A DNA stretch of 64,000 bases, taken from positions 253,616 through 317,615 of the forward strand of contig FJOG01000041.1 of assembly GCA_900073065.1 (NCBI GenBank), in the 5' to 3' direction. The first letter of the stretch is position 1; the number at the start of each line of letters is the position of its first letter. This DNA is from Phialocephala subalpina (lineage: Eukaryota > Ascomycota > Leotiomycetes > Helotiales > Mollisiaceae). The notes under the pieces are model-generated. The model was not told the origin of the DNA. It searched no databases and saw nothing but the letters and a program-made list of their open reading frames with translations. Below are positions 24,599 to 36,507 of this stretch, in pieces. A program made the translations under genes and the position numbers.

Positions 24599-26215
24599 AT
24601 GAAGCTCTCTTCGTATGCCAGTGTTCTCGCAGCGCTTGCTTCGCTATCCGAATCAGCCCCTACAGAGCCAGTAGCTAGAGACCTACCATTGGTTCAATCT
24701 GTAAGTTCACATTATCCCTTGTGAAATCAAACATCTAACAGACTTCACAGAACCAGTTGCGAAGAGTTCTTCTGCGTTCTGAGCTTCTCAAGAAGGGCAA
24801 CATCCTCCAAGATTTCGCGTATGCAACAGAGGGACGAAATCGCTACATTGGGACACCGGGCCATAACTCCACTGTGAACTACTTGGTTGAGACACTCGAT
24901 GCTTTGAACTACTACGATATCGAGGTTCAACCATTCACGGTTCCAAGTGCTTCCTCAACACTTAGCGTCAGCGGGGCAGAGTATGAGTCTGCGCCAATGA
25001 CTTTCACCCCAGCGGGTGCTATAGTTGCTGCTCCTGTCGTCCTCGTAGCAAACATTGGATGCGATGCCGTAAGTAAAACCCCCTGAACTTGAACAATCAC
25101 GTGCTGAGCAACTTCAAGGCAGATTATCCAGCTGAACTTGCTGGTAACATTGCTCTCATCAGTCGTGGAACATGCACCTTTGCCGCCAAAGCTACTTTCG
25201 CCAAAGCTGCTGGCGCGATTGGCACGATTATCTACAACAATGTCGAGGGCCTTCTCCAAGGCACTCTTGGAGGCGAGGGAGATTACGCACCAACTGTCGG
25301 CATCTCTCTTGCTGATGGCCAGACTATCGTCGCAGCGCTTGGCAGTGGAACCGTAACAGCTGACCTTGACGTTGATCTCAGCGAGATTCTCACGTACGTG
25401 CTCTCCCCACCCTTCAAAATGAACATAACTAACAAAGCCCCAGCTACAACGTCCTAGCGACCACCAAAGGCGGCGATCAGAATAACATCCTCGCAGTAGG
25501 CGCACACACCGACTCCGTGCAAGCCGGCCCAGGAATAAACGACAACGGCTCCGGCTCAATCGGCATCCTCGAAGTCGCCATCAAGCTCGCATCCTTCAGC
25601 ACCAACAACGCTATCCGTTTCGGGTGGTGGTCAGGTGAAGAAGAAGGGTTGCTTGGTGCTGAACATTATGTTTCTACGTTATCTCAAGAAGAAGCCGATA
25701 AGATTCGTCTTTATATTAATTTTGATATGATCGCCTCCCCTAACTTTGTGTACGAGATCTACGACGGCGATGGATCGGCGTTCAATCTCACCGGTCCACC
25801 GGGATCAGCTGAAGTCGAGAAGCTTTGGGAGGATTTCTACAGAGGTGAAGTTGATATCCCAACCAAGCCGACGGAATTCGATGGAAGGTCTGATTATGGC
25901 CCTTTCTTGGATGCGGGGATTGCGGCTGGTGGTTTAACGAGCGGTGCGGATGGGGTTAAGACGGCGCAGGAGGCGGAGTGGTATGGTGGGACCGAGGGGA
26001 TCATCTATGATCCTAATTATCATACTGCGAGGGATACGGTTGAGAATCTGAATGTGGGCGTTTGGATCCAATTGACAAAGGGAATTGCGCATGCGGTTGC
26101 GACGTATGGAAGGAGCTTCGAGACGCTGCCGGCGAAGGTTAAGAGGAGTGAAAGGAGCGAGAAGAGGGCTGTTTCGGCAGGGTTCCAGAGGAAGGGTGGG
26201 AAGTTGGTTTATTGA
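24599..26215 (+). CDS. Secreted M28 aminopeptidase with PA domain (aminopeptidase Y type)
   Basis: ATG 24599 begins a signal peptide (KLSSYASVLAALASLSESA). Introns 24701-24750, 25069-25118 and 25394-25443 give 488 residues. A short propeptide and helical region precede a PA (protease-associated) domain (ALISRGTCTFAAKATFAKAA). The M28 catalytic domain follows, with zinc ligands visible in order: GAHTDSV (His), GINDNGSG (bridging Asp), SGEEEGLLG (general base and ligand Glu), NFDM (Asp) and YHTARDT (His). Such enzymes are vacuolar or secreted and release N-terminal amino acids from peptides. The basic C-terminal tail (KVKRSERSEKRA) is unusual and may be trimmed. Confidence 0.93.
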
Positions 26216-26472
26216 TGGGAGCAGGAGAAGATGCTACCTTGAGGCTTGAGGCGCACAAAAAGAAACAGAGTTAAGTAATGAATTGGAATGAACATTATGA
26301 ACCTCATTTAAATGCTGCTTGAATTGTTGAGTGGGGTATATGTGCAATAATTGCATGACTGCCAAGTGGCAGCCAACCAAGAATGGAGCTTTGTCTCAAG
26401 CATCAACATTGTTCACGCCCTCCTTCATACCTCGAGCCCATCCTTGCCACTGGAGTATCCAGTCGGTGCCTC

Positions 26473-27109
26473 TCATTCAGAGACGCCACTTGCACCTTCT
26501 TCCTTCCCCTTGGATGACCCCTCTGGTATCGCAGATTTGATCCATGGATCCTCAAGGAGTTCTTTAGTAGTTGGTCTGTTCTCAGGTACCCATTGAAGCA
26601 TCCTTGCGAAGTCGAGGAAGAGTCGTTTATCTTCTCCTCCAAGAGCAGTGATCCAATCCTCCAAGCTGACATTTGGAATGAGATCCATGTGCATGAATTC
26701 GCCTGAGAGAATAAATAAGCTTTTTTGTTTAAAATTGGGTGAAAGGGGAGCTGACCTTCGGAGTTGAAGAATGGGGATCGTCTTCTGGACAGATCGCTAT
26801 CTTTAGAGTTGCGAATTCGGGCGAAGACTCTTCAGGTTGAAGATCTTTTGCTAGCCAGATGGTTGAGCTCGAGCCGTATCCAAGCTTGGCTATGATGCTA
26901 TATCTGTTGTTGGGAAGACCGCCGGGATGGACTGAGTAGTAGTTCTTTTGGCAGTGGTCTGGAAGTTTCTCTTCCTCTATTAATTGATCGGGTGAAAGGA
27001 TTGCGGGTATTGGACTTGTTGATATTCTGACAGCTCTTTGAGCGGACGGAGTTCGTCGCGGAAACAGAGGCTGGCGAGAACGCTGGCCCAAGAGTCTGCG
27101 GGCCAACAT
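26473..27109 (-). pseudogene. Gutted SRPK-like protein kinase, catalytic centre missing
   Basis: From ATG 27109 the frame gives a basic, mitochondrial-looking N-terminus and then the start of an SRPK-type kinase: YSVHPGGLPNNRYSIIAKLGYG, GYGSSSTIW glycine loop, and the beta-3 Lys in ATLKIAI. Reading then stops near 26745. After a sequence that looks like an intron, a second piece at about 26700-26473 carries the kinase C-terminal lobe end (FLDFARMLQWVPENRPTTKELLEDPWI-like). Roughly 200 or more residues, including the HRD catalytic loop and DFG motif, are absent. The best splice also leaves the two parts out of phase. I infer an internal deletion with loss of function. A separately expressed short protein cannot be excluded. 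Confidence 0.75.
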
Positions 27110-27632
27110 GACCGCTGGTGGACAGAAAGAAGAGCGTTCTGACTCTTCCGGCGTTAGAGTCCAAATAGTGAATAGATGTGCAGTTGAATGAACAAAAATA
27201 GAAATTAGAATTCGGAAAATAACGGGGAAAATATCTGGTAACCCAGGGAAGGAGCCATGCTGGATGTGGTTTGGGAGAAGGTCACGTTTGTCGAGCCTTC
27301 CCCTTCCAGGTTGGGCTCCATTGCAAGCACTGGCCTTTGATTTTGGGAGAAGACAATGACATCTGAATTTCTCCCGAGCTTCTTGCATGGATTATGAGAT
27401 GTCTGACGATATTGTGCACATCCACTCCCCCTATTTGGAATGTCTCGGCTCAGCCACCACAGCAAGGTCAGCTAGGTGACACGAACATGCGGGAGACATC
27501 CTTCTCCTCAGCCCTTCGTATCTTGAAACTTCAGCCTGGAATATCTATCTTTCTTTAAATGTTTATCTTAATTTATTTGGAGACTCCCCGCATTTTTTCG
27601 AAGTTTCGATTAAAACGCATGCAAATGATGCG
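27110..27632. other. Intergenic region between the kinase remnant and the F-box gene
   Basis: About 520 bp separate the two divergent starts. It is A/T-rich from 27530 to 27620, next to the F-box gene start. No RNA gene or repeat seen. Confidence 0.5.
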
Positions 27633-29132
27633 ATGGCTTCGCCATTCGAGAAACTTCCCGCCGAGGTGCTCTGCAGCATCAATTTACTTCTAGGAAAACC
27701 TGAGCTTTACAGCCTGAGTGTTGCATCAAAAACTCTGTCGGAAATATCTCTCAAAGCGCTTGTTTCAGATGTTGCTCTCTATCCAAATGACGAAAGTGTC
27801 TCTCGATTTTGCAACTTGGCGAGCACGTCTAGACTCGCGATTGAGGTGCGTTCGGTATACATTTACACTTCAAATGCTCCCTACGTAAGTCGTTGCCCAA
27901 GTCTCCCGAAAGATGAAGGAGATTTTGACTTCATCCAGGATATGTATGAGAGAGTCTCCCCAATTTATGATTCCGAAAAGGACACCCAAATGTCGGACAA
28001 CTTCAAGCGCGCAATTCGCAGAATCTCAGAACTTCCAAACCTCGATTCTGTCGCTCTACAATTCGACGCGTATTGTGGTGAAGAGGATGGGCACTGGCTC
28101 AGCGAGCCGACCGAGACCCACACATTCCGTGCCAAAGTTCTCAAGCATCTCGTCAAGACACTCATCAAACACCAAGCTCAGCCTAATCATCGTCGAATCC
28201 GCAAGTTGTCCCTCATCAATCTTCAAAATTTGAATCCAGAGATGACGCATTCGCGAACAACATGGGAGGGAACAACGAGAACAAAACTTCAGCAGGGATT
28301 CCTGGATATCATGAGTGGTCTAGATACCTTCAAAATGAGGATTGTGAACGAAGTAGCAATAGAGAATGAGTCTCGCTATCATTTCGCTCTATGGCAGCCT
28401 CAGAATTTCCTCAACGGCCTATTCGCGAATTGGTTCCGGCCTTGTTTCGACAATCTCAAGCACCTGACACTGTTGAACGACATGTACTTCGGCGTTATTC
28501 CGTCCCTGAAGCAAACGTCCGTCTTCGTCTTCCCACACCTAAAGTCCCTGACTCTCGAGAACTTTGTATTCGGAGCAGACTGGCAGCTGGACTGGATCCT
28601 CGAACACAAGACTCTCAAGTCGCTGCACCTCATCAACTGCGCGATCATCTACCACACCACATTGATAGGCGAGGACAAACACGAAGGTTACCAGGCTCAT
28701 TCTGAGAACGTATATCAAGAGCAGCATGCCAAGGGGAGCTTGACCTGGTCGTACGACAAGAGATGGCACGACTATTTCCCAGTCATTCGCGAGCGTCTGC
28801 CGAGACTGAAGCACTTTCAGTTCGTGGGAGGAGAGGAAGTTGGTTGTGATGAGCGGACGTGCGTTCGCAGGAGAGATTGGGTGGAGAACATCGTGATGGA
28901 GGAGTCGAGGCTGTTTAAGGAGATATATCTCATTTATGATGAGCGGGAGACTATGAAGTTTGGTCGGGTATATCTGCTTGGAGGTGATGATGCGGAAGAT
29001 ATCATGGAGCCGGTGAGGCCGAGTTGTGAGGAAGAGGACGAGATCGCGTTGAGGCAATTGCTAGAAGGTATTGGTATGAGACTTCCAATTGGGATCGAAT
29101 ATAACATGAGCAAAGGTGGTGTGACGCGTTGA
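27633..29132 (+). CDS. F-box protein, single exon
   Basis: ATG 27633 to TGA 29132, 499 residues without introns. The first 45 residues (FEKLPAEVLCSINLLLGKPE then LYSLSVASKTL) fit an F-box, the Skp1-binding motif of SCF ubiquitin ligases. The rest has irregular leucine-rich stretches (LKHLTLLNDMYF, LKSLTLENFVFG, LKSLHLINCAI) as in fungal F-box proteins with degenerate LRRs, which would select the substrate. The acidic C-terminus (EEEDEIALRQLLEG) is not diagnostic. Substrate unknown. The family is large and fast-evolving in fungi. Confidence 0.8.
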   Translation: MASPFEKLPAEVLCSINLLLGKPELYSLSVASKTLSEISLKALVSDVALYPNDESVSRFCNLASTSRLAIEVRSVYIYTSNAPYVSRCPSLPKDEGDFDFIQDMYERVSPIYDSEKDTQMSDNFKRAIRRISELPNLDSVALQFDAYCGEEDGHWLSEPTETHTFRAKVLKHLVKTLIKHQAQPNHRRIRKLSLINLQNLNPEMTHSRTTWEGTTRTKLQQGFLDIMSGLDTFKMRIVNEVAIENESRYHFALWQPQNFLNGLFANWFRPCFDNLKHLTLLNDMYFGVIPSLKQTSVFVFPHLKSLTLENFVFGADWQLDWILEHKTLKSLHLINCAIIYHTTLIGEDKHEGYQAHSENVYQEQHAKGSLTWSYDKRWHDYFPVIRERLPRLKHFQFVGGEEVGCDERTCVRRRDWVENIVMEESRLFKEIYLIYDERETMKFGRVYLLGGDDAEDIMEPVRPSCEEEDEIALRQLLEGIGMRLPIGIEYNMSKGGVTR

Positions 29133-29204
29133 GGAGGAACAGATAGGTTGTTCGAGAGGAAAGCAAGCAAATGGTTATCTCTTTGACTTCCAAAAGTGTT
29201 TGCT

Positions 29205-30539
29205 TCAAGCCTCCATGCCCGGCCGCCATCCTAAAAGACCCATGACCCCTGGGTATTGCACCGCTTGCCGAATGGCGTCGTCGCTTAGGAAGTCTGAGTA
29301 GTTAATGTGTCGACCTTTCTTCCAATCTTTCAGAATCGCAAATGCGGGGTGATCTAAACTACACCAGCTTTTAAGGCCCAAATGTCCGTCCCACTCCTCA
29401 GTCAGGTCCTTGGACCCTTCGTAGCCATGGTCTTCCAGCTCATCGGAGATATCATCCTCGTATAGAAAGCTCGTAGCGAGGTCAGGAGGCACTTCCTCAG
29501 CCATGCGTCGTTCCATAGCCTCGACCACAAAACACGATTTCCGACTTTGGCCCCGCATCCGTCTCTTGATAGCATCTGCCCTCAATTTTCGATCCTTCTC
29601 ATTGCACTCTTCCTCTGCACCTGGCAGCAGTTTGAAGGGTTGCGATATTTTCACTCCGTCCTTGTAACATAATGTCCCATCTTGCCATAGCTCACCTCCA
29701 AATGCCTCGTGCAAGTCCTTCAATGCATCCAACACAGGTTGGAAAGGTGACGAAGATAGCTTTCTGCGACATGAAAGGAAGTCCGAGGGTGTAGACCTTG
29801 TGCAATATACTTGAGAGTCGGTAGAGAGGGAGTGCCACCCAGTCCCGATCACGATTCTTCGCTCAATTGGGAGCCCCCCGAACTCAGGTATAGCATCTCT
29901 CAAGGCCTCTAGGAATGCTGGGAAGATGCCGTTGGGGTGATCGTCGTTAAAATTCCGAGCATAGGCTGACGGATTATCTCGCAATCCGCCAAGATTCAAA
30001 ACATTCAAAAACCCTCGTGCCACGCTCACTGTTACCATTCTCACTTTGCTGTTTCCTAAGTCTCCCAAGTTCCCCAAGAGTTCGAACCCTTCCATTAGTC
30101 TCTTGACCTCATCATGGTCCAGAAAATCGATGTCGACTTGCACGTGCTCGGCTTGAGTGAGGAGGCGTAGTTTGTTCCCCTCCCAATCTGACCACATGTC
30201 AAGGTAGTCGCCGAGAGGGAAGAGCAATGTATTGAGCTGCCATAGCATCCCTCTTGTCTCAGCGTATATCTGCTTGCAGGTTCTGAGGATAGAGAGGCTG
30301 ATGATTAGTGGTCGATCTCTCTGCCTGAACATGCCGTTCCACCTTGCGTAACCTTTCCTGTAGTCTGCCCAATCCAGGAGGTCCCACGGGACAACATGTC
30401 CATGGGTAAGATCTTCCGGGCTTCTTGTTGCAAGTACAACCCTTCCTGTAGGTGTTGAGAAGAGGTGAGTCCAAATGCTGATACGGATTTCAGGAGGGAG
30501 CTCTAAGAGCAGGCAGCGTGGAACGCTCTCAACTACCAT
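29205..30539 (-). CDS. 2EXR/DUF7730-like protein, intact copy
   Basis: Single exon from ATG 30539 to a stop at 29205, 444 residues. The N-terminus carries the LLLELPPEIRISIWTHLF signature, which resembles an F-box and is typical of the 2EXR/DUF7730 group. A second conserved block follows (LRTCKQIYAETRGMLW), then LHEAFGGELWQDGTLCYKDG near residue 290. Function of this family is not established. Two broken relatives lie directly downstream of its start on the right (30785-31805, +, and 32388-33338, -), so this looks like the surviving member of a local expansion. Confidence 0.8.
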   Translation of the reverse strand: MVVESVPRCLLLELPPEIRISIWTHLFSTPTGRVVLATRSPEDLTHGHVVPWDLLDWADYRKGYARWNGMFRQRDRPLIISLSILRTCKQIYAETRGMLWQLNTLLFPLGDYLDMWSDWEGNKLRLLTQAEHVQVDIDFLDHDEVKRLMEGFELLGNLGDLGNSKVRMVTVSVARGFLNVLNLGGLRDNPSAYARNFNDDHPNGIFPAFLEALRDAIPEFGGLPIERRIVIGTGWHSLSTDSQVYCTRSTPSDFLSCRRKLSSSPFQPVLDALKDLHEAFGGELWQDGTLCYKDGVKISQPFKLLPGAEEECNEKDRKLRADAIKRRMRGQSRKSCFVVEAMERRMAEEVPPDLATSFLYEDDISDELEDHGYEGSKDLTEEWDGHLGLKSWCSLDHPAFAILKDWKKGRHINYSDFLSDDAIRQAVQYPGVMGLLGWRPGMEA

Positions 30540-30784
30540 GTTGTATAGTATGAAGAGTCCTGATTCTCCAGTACATCAGTGCTTGAATATCAAATGGTTG
30601 GCGGTGATATTGAGGTGTAGGATGGAGAGAGTTGACCAGATGGTGGCGGTGAGAAGCTGGCTCTCACCAGCCACAACCGCTGAGCCACTGCAGAGAGGGG
30701 CAACTTCAGCCACTTTAACGACTTCTCTTCCCCTTCTTCATCCACGGCTTGTCGATATTGCACGATTTGAGTTACTTTAATTGC

Positions 30785-31805
30785 ATGAGAACCAACCAAT
30801 ACTATGGCCGAACAATCACCGGCTGGAATTCCTTTCAGATTGGTCTTAGTAAGAGCCGTGAACACTGCAGGCAACCTCCACCAGCCCCGTTGCAACCTCC
30901 TCGATGCCGTCTTCTCGAAAGCCTTCCCTTTGAATTGCGACACCAGATATGGATCAACGTCCTTACAGCAAGCACTAGAACCATCGCGCTTCGCCATACT
31001 GGTGTTTATCGAGGTAGATACCAGGTTGTGGACATAGACACAATTTCGGACTTGGCAGACGCCGATAGGAATGTATCAAAAGCATTGTTCGGTAGCACCG
31101 GAGACCTGATCAAGCTTTCTATCTACAGAACATGCAAGCAGATATACAAGGAGACGAAAGGACTCTTGTGGAAACACAACGATATCTTGTGCTCACTGCA
31201 CACCGACTGGGACTTCCGATCGAGTAGCTTCAGGCATCATATGGCGCATGTGCGGCTTCACATCGACCTCGGAGAGTCGTGACGCGCATGGCCGATGCTC
31301 AACCTCGGAGCATCAGCAAATTCTGAAACGCTCAAGTCGTTAACTTTACAAGTCTCGAGAACCCCTGGAGTTGGCACTCGTGGTGAGAGTCTTCTGTCTG
31401 ACCTTGGTCACTACGGCAATCAATTCCGCTTCGATATCCGGGCTGGGCAGTGGCGGCATCTCAAATACCAGAAATGGTTTCGAGGATGGTTGAAAGCGTT
31501 TGAGAAAGCCGGCAACGCGCTTAAGAATGTTGAGGAGGATTGGAATCATTACTGGATGGAATTATACCTCTCCTGAGCGTCGGCTGCATGTTGTACGCTG
31601 TGGACATGTGGACAAGCTCTTATTGCGCACGCTCAAGGCCATGCATGATGCATTTGGTGGAGAGCTTTGGCAGGACGGTGTGCTGTGCTACAAGGATGGT
31701 ACGGATGTTGCGAGGCCATTTGTATTGCCGGCAAGGGCAGAGAAGAAAGTCGACAGCGAGTCAAGGACCTTGCCATTCATCACGTTGAGTAGGTGTGCAA
31801 GATAG
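30785..31805 (+). pseudogene. Broken 2EXR/DUF7730-like paralogue
   Basis: Shows the same blocks as the intact gene at 29205-30539: CRLLESLPFELRHQIWINVL, YRTCKQIYKETKGLLW and MHDAFGGELWQDGVLCYKDG. An in-frame TGA at 31280-31282 follows HIDLGES, and similarity continues in the same frame after it. Around 31540 the similarity jumps from one frame to another (into ITGWNYTSPE). At least two lesions make a functional product unlikely. Opposite orientation to the intact copy. Confidence 0.8.
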
Positions 31806-32387
31806 TTCTGACGTCCTTCAACTATACGTTGTTATTAGCTACGCCAAGGCCGTGAAATGATGAAACTTGCTCAGCAGAAGAAGTCTTACGGGAAGTATCG
31901 AAGATGGTGTCAACTGGCGGTGACCACTTAGGAGGCATATCACGATGAAGTCGAGTTCCTAAACCTTCGAGCGTGCCAAGCAGTGGGCAATCGATGAGGG
32001 TTAAGATCGCAAAAGGATTGGAGATTTGATTCCCAGAATCCCAAAAGAAGTTGAAGTGTTTTGTGCTTTGAAGACGATAGCCTGATGAACGAAATCGGAG
32101 ACTTGGAGTGGCTCGGAGAGAGGCTGGTTGGATAGGAAGGAGGTTGTTGCAGGAGGGAAAGAAAGACAAGTCGAAGAGCCAAGGGGGTTTATACACAGCC
32201 GGTCTCGTTAGGTTCACCTTCGCTAGGTAATCTCGATCTCGCCTCAGCGGTAGCCCGCTTCGTTCGCATATAACTTTCGGACGTTCAAAGCTGAACGGGC
32301 TTGCAAGATAGCCTCCTGCATTCGAAAATTCTCGGGTAAAGTCTAGGTCTCGTCAGAGACCTCGTCCGAGACATCATTATTGTCCCC
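31806..32387. other. Spacer between two pseudogenes
   Basis: Holds an open frame on the minus strand (31822-32217) with no recognisable domain and no splice partner; I do not call it a gene. Nothing else seen. Confidence 0.4.
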
Positions 32388-33338
32388 TCAGCTATTTCTT
32401 TCCTCGCTACTGTCCTCATTGAGCCCAACCGGCTGCAGATGCTTAGGCACCAACAGATCGAGTCTTCTTTCGCATTCTTCCTCGGCGCATTGTCCCAGCT
32501 TGAAAGGCACCAATGTCCCATCTCTATAACAAAACTTCCCATATTGCCAGAGCTCGCTTCCATACCCAATATACAATTCTTCCAGTGTACATAAGACAGC
32601 CAGCACCGAGCAGTGATGTACGTCCTCGTATGAGATTGAGCGCGGTTTATAGAATTCTTCGGTCTCAGGACAGAGATGTTGCAGCCCAGTGTTGATCACA
32701 ATATTGCGCCGAAAACTAGCTGAAAAGGAGTCCTTGATTTCGGAATTCCTTAGCAAGAACATCCACGCCTCGAATAGATTCCTAGCTGTCATTCTAAAGC
32801 CATTATCGCTGTCAAAAGTCATAGATATACAGCCAATCCCGACTAAGACTCAAAGTAAATGTCTTAAGGTTTCCATTATCTGCTAGAGGCCCAAGTGCTT
32901 CCAGCGCCGTTTTCATTGTCTGCAGCTGCCATTCCTCTATATCTTCGAGATGTATATTAAACTCCACGTGCACGAGCTTCATGAGATCGATATTTCTGCC
33001 AGTCTTGATGGGACTGAGAAGTCATGATCTAGGAGCAAGGACAACAGTATTCGGCTTCCAAGCCAGATCTCTAGTCTCAGTATAAGTTTGCTTGCATGTA
33101 CTAAGGAGTGAGAAACTCATGGCTCCTGTACTGTCCTCGGATAGATAGCGAATGGATTGACCTGAACGCCGCTCCAGTAGAGATATTCGTCCATGATGAA
33201 TGCCTTGTTGTATGTGTAGCTAGGGCAAATTACCACCTTCCCGGTGGGTGCTCGGAAGACGTGGCTCCAGATCAGGTTGCGAAGTTCTGCTGGAAGGTCT
33301 TCGAGAAGCTGACATCGAGGTCGTGCTAGTGGGTTCAT
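32388..33338 (-). pseudogene. Second broken 2EXR/DUF7730-like paralogue
   Basis: Begins at ATG 33338 with RCQLLEDLPAELRNLIWSHVF. It hits TGA at 33117-33119, then continues in another frame with LLSTCKQTYTETRDLAW. Further stops occur at 33022-33024 and 32812-32814, and the similarity shifts frame again to a last block (GSELWQYGKFCYRDG). The order of blocks matches the intact copy, so this is a degraded full-length relative, not a different gene. At least two frameshifts and two extra stops. Confidence 0.8.
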
Positions 33339-33680
33339 TGTGGTCCGAATACTTGAAGTGTTGGTAGAGGTGGAAATATGACATCTGCGATTCTATCGAA
33401 GACCCAGAAGAAAGAGAAAACTCTCAAGGTTAAAGGGATCCTGCAATCGACGGCGGCCTGTAATTCGAGCGTGCAATTGATGTGTGGTTGAAAGTTGGAT
33501 TTGTGTGCTGAATAGTTTGGTAGCGGCAACGACCGCCAAAGTGCAGGCATCAAAGCCTGGAGCCATTCTCATTTAGTTTACCTCCCTTCGCGTTACACTA
33601 GATCGGACGTCAATAAAATACAGAAAGCACAACAAACGCCAAATGTCCTATCCGGCTATCGATCCCACCTGGGGATACCT
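33339..33680. other. Intergenic region
   Basis: 342 bp between the 5' end of the second broken paralogue and the 3' end of the SigF-like gene. No feature seen. Confidence 0.4.
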
Positions 33681-34504
33681 TCAGAGACTCTTCTTCGCCC
33701 CATTTACCTGATTTGCATGCCTCTGTTCTATCCAAGTCATCGGAGCCATCACCAGCGCCCCCACAATACACATCAACGTCGCAAAGATCTGCCAAAACCA
33801 AATAATCGTCGCTCCTCCAGGCCAGAAGAACTTCACAACCTCATTCAGCTGATATAGGTCCTCTTGTGATTTTATGTAGTATTTGTTGTCGTCTTCGGCG
33901 TGGACGAGGCGGAGTTTTGTCGTGAGATGGACGTTCGATTTGTAGAATGGAACGAAGAAGAGGGAGAAGATTTGGTTGATTTCGACGAAAATGATCTGCG
34001 ACTTTTGGTTGAATTCTGTAGGTAGAAGAGTTAGCATGTCAGCCATGGAGAATATGAGGGGGGATGTACCGTCGCACTCAATGTCCAAGATGATGCGGGG
34101 AGAGAGGATCTTGTACCACCGATAGATCATCCAGATGACCCATCGCGAATTGATCTCCCCTATGAATGGCAGAGAGAAGTGCGAGAAAGATGGGACTCGG
34201 CAGAGAGGGTGGATGAAGGTAGCATCAGGGACGAAGTATGCTTCGAGCGCGTCCCGTTGATCTGCTGGAGAGCCTTCGGTGAGGAGGTGGATAATGTGGG
34301 AGATTTGCCTTTCTGCGACGGACACCGTCAGCTAATTGGTTCGAACATAGGGCCATTTTTTCGAAGAAAAGATGGTGATGTGCTCTTCAGTCTGCAAACA
34401 ACTACCCGGCAGTTCGAGCTCCTGCTGAAGGTCTTTCTTTGCTGGGACTGTCATCTCCCTCCAATTCGATAGAGAGCAAGATGCGACTTACTTGGATGGT
34501 CCAT
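33681..34504 (-). CDS. SigF-like NTF2-fold membrane protein
   Basis: From ATG 34504 a 13-nt first exon is joined across intron 34313-34491, then intron 34016-34069; total 196 residues. The spliced N-terminus reads MDHPKRQISHIIHLLTEGSP. It is followed by ALEAYFVPDATFIHPLCR, WVIWMIYRWYKILSP, INQIFSLFFVPFYKS and KYYIKSQEDLYQ, all matching the fungal SigF-like NTF2-like domain family. A C-terminal hydrophobic helix (IIWFWQIFATLMCIVGALVM) should anchor it in a membrane. Despite the family name, this is not a sigma factor. The biochemical role is unknown; the NTF2 fold suggests ligand binding. The second intron is a multiple of three and open, so retention would insert 18 residues. Confidence 0.8.
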
Positions 34505-35307
34505 TGTGGTTAATTGAGCCCTGAAAATGCTATGATTGTGTGAATTGAGGCTCTTGGAAATTGTTGATGAAGCTGGGAGTAACAGGAAGATCCGGGATGT
34601 TGTCTGGGATGTTTTAACTTTTGGCCATGACATCACTTGTCGATCGATTTGCATGTGAAAAGGGGCAAAACAAAACCTCAACAGTATCAGGGACATCGAC
34701 AACACTGAGAGGAGTATATCTTCAAGTTCAACGGAATCACGGTACCGTCCAAATGAAATGGGAATTACTCGTGAAGTGCGAAACGCGCACTACGGCTTCT
34801 GAGTCGATCCTTCTCAAAGAGAAATTACAACGCGTCGCGCGAGTCGCCGGCAACTGCCTCTGCCTTGCGCAGAGATACTCTCTATGAGGTTGGTGAAGAA
34901 TCATGGTTGATTTGACATACACTTGTATCCGTCTTGATAATGTGTGCTTCGTTGCACTGTTTGCGTTTCGTGTGTCGAGCTGTCTGTTTGTATGTTCGTA
35001 GGCCTCAATTTTTCACGATCAGATTACTTCTCCGGAGCTCGTACTCGTACTCGTACTCACATTCGCATACATAGCCAGGAAGAACACCATCTTTTCTGGA
35101 TCAAGACTCTGCTGCGCAAGTACTTTACAACCACTGTTATGCTTGAGGCTATCCCTTGAAATCTACTCAGCAGTGTGGACTTTCAAGTACTGCCAGATGA
35201 TGCATTTGACTTGATACATTTGAGCGCTGTCTGTCACGTTGGACGTATACGGCATGCACCAGTTGCACCGAGGTTGGTGCCACAAGATTTTGAATTTACT
35301 TGAGACT
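34505..35307. other. Intergenic region
   Basis: About 800 bp. A short CTCGTA repeat is present near 35038-35058. No coding gene supported. It should contain the promoter of the SigF-like gene and the 3' end of the alpha/beta hydrolase gene. Confidence 0.45.
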
Positions 35308-36507
35308 CTATTGGGACAGGTATTGGTCCATCGCCCATTTCACTTCCTCAACAATCACATCTGGCTCCGTAAGTTGGACGTCTATTCTCCGCGATTTTGA
35401 ATCAGCAAACCTCTTCATACATCTCCAGGAGCAGAGTTGAACTGAAAGTGAAGCCTATAAGGAAGGCAAGTTAAGGAGAGGCAATTGAGGCTTACCATGT
35501 CCACTATTCCTTGCCTCCACGAATCGACTGTTGCTCGACAGCTTCCTGATCTCAGACTGCAGCCCAATATCCTTCTCGTCAAACGTTTTCAAAAATTCCC
35601 CATACTTCCTGATCTCGATTTCACTGCCGAAGTCCTTGCCTACTACCGCATCAAATAACTTCCTCAACAAAGCTCCATTCTGCCCTTTCACAATGGATAC
35701 TGCAGCACCCGCTAAGAGCGGTGGCTGCTTCTCGAATTGGCCCTTCTGTCTCAGAGTCTCGAAGCTATTCTCGTACTCATCCCGCTCCTTCGCTGCCTGT
35801 ACCCAAAGTCAGTATGCCTACTTCCGACATTCTAACAAGTCCAAGTGAATGTCCCAAGATTGTGGGGACATTCTGCCACACTTCGGTACTTCAAAGGCAA
35901 CGAACAATACGAGATGACCTACCTGCTTCTTATCCCTCTCGTTCTCCAAGTCAGCAAGGTACACTTTCCACTCCTCGTCATTCAATTTCCTCTCCCTCTC
36001 CACCCCCGAAACTTCCATAAAATCCGCATCCGCAGCAATACACCACCAAACAAACGGTCTCCAGTCAAGAACCTCCAACGTCCTTTCCTGATTCGCTTCC
36101 ACAAACACCGTCCCGACCACCCCGCCTTCGGTCCTCCTCGCCATAAACTCTCGAGCAAGAATCCCGCCCCAAGAATGCGCGATCAATATATATGGCGGTT
36201 CGACATTGGCGGCTTGGAGGAGTAGATCGAGTTCTAGAGCGATGTTTTCTGCTGTTGGTGGGAGGGGAGAATCTTCGCTGAGTCCGAAGCCGGATCGATC
36301 ATATTGATAGGTGCGGATGCTGGGCGAGAGAATTCGGACTACTGCTGCCCAGGAAGAGGTGGGGGAGGCGAGACCAGGGACGATGATAGCGATTGGGTCG
36401 CGCGGTTTCCTCGATGGCCCGGCAGCGGTGAGGTGCAGGCTGTGAGTGCCGATTGGAACGAGAGAGGCGGTTGATGGAAGTCTTTCCCACGGGTTGTTTT
36501 TGGTCAT
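35308..36507 (-). CDS. Alpha/beta hydrolase
   Basis: ATG 36507; introns 35797-35922 and 35382-35495; 319 residues. The fold is clear: strand-turn IAIIVPGLASPTSSWAAVV with the oxyanion region, YDRSGFGLSE, the nucleophile elbow IAHSWGG (Ser), and the catalytic His near the end in NSGHDVQLTEPD. The last intron splits the codon just after that His, and the splice restores a typical HxVQLTEPD ending. A lysine/glutamate-rich insertion in the middle (RERKLNDEEWKVYLADLE) may form the lid. Substrate cannot be predicted. No signal peptide. Intron 35797-35922 holds a perfect 9-bp inverted repeat (35847-35873). Confidence 0.88.
35847..35873. repeat. Perfect 9-bp inverted repeat inside an intron
   Basis: GAATGTCCC (35847-35855) and GGGACATTC (35865-35873) are separated by 9 nt. 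It is the best copy of a palindromic motif seen at several non-coding places in this window. It lies in the first intron of the alpha/beta hydrolase gene. Confidence 0.7.
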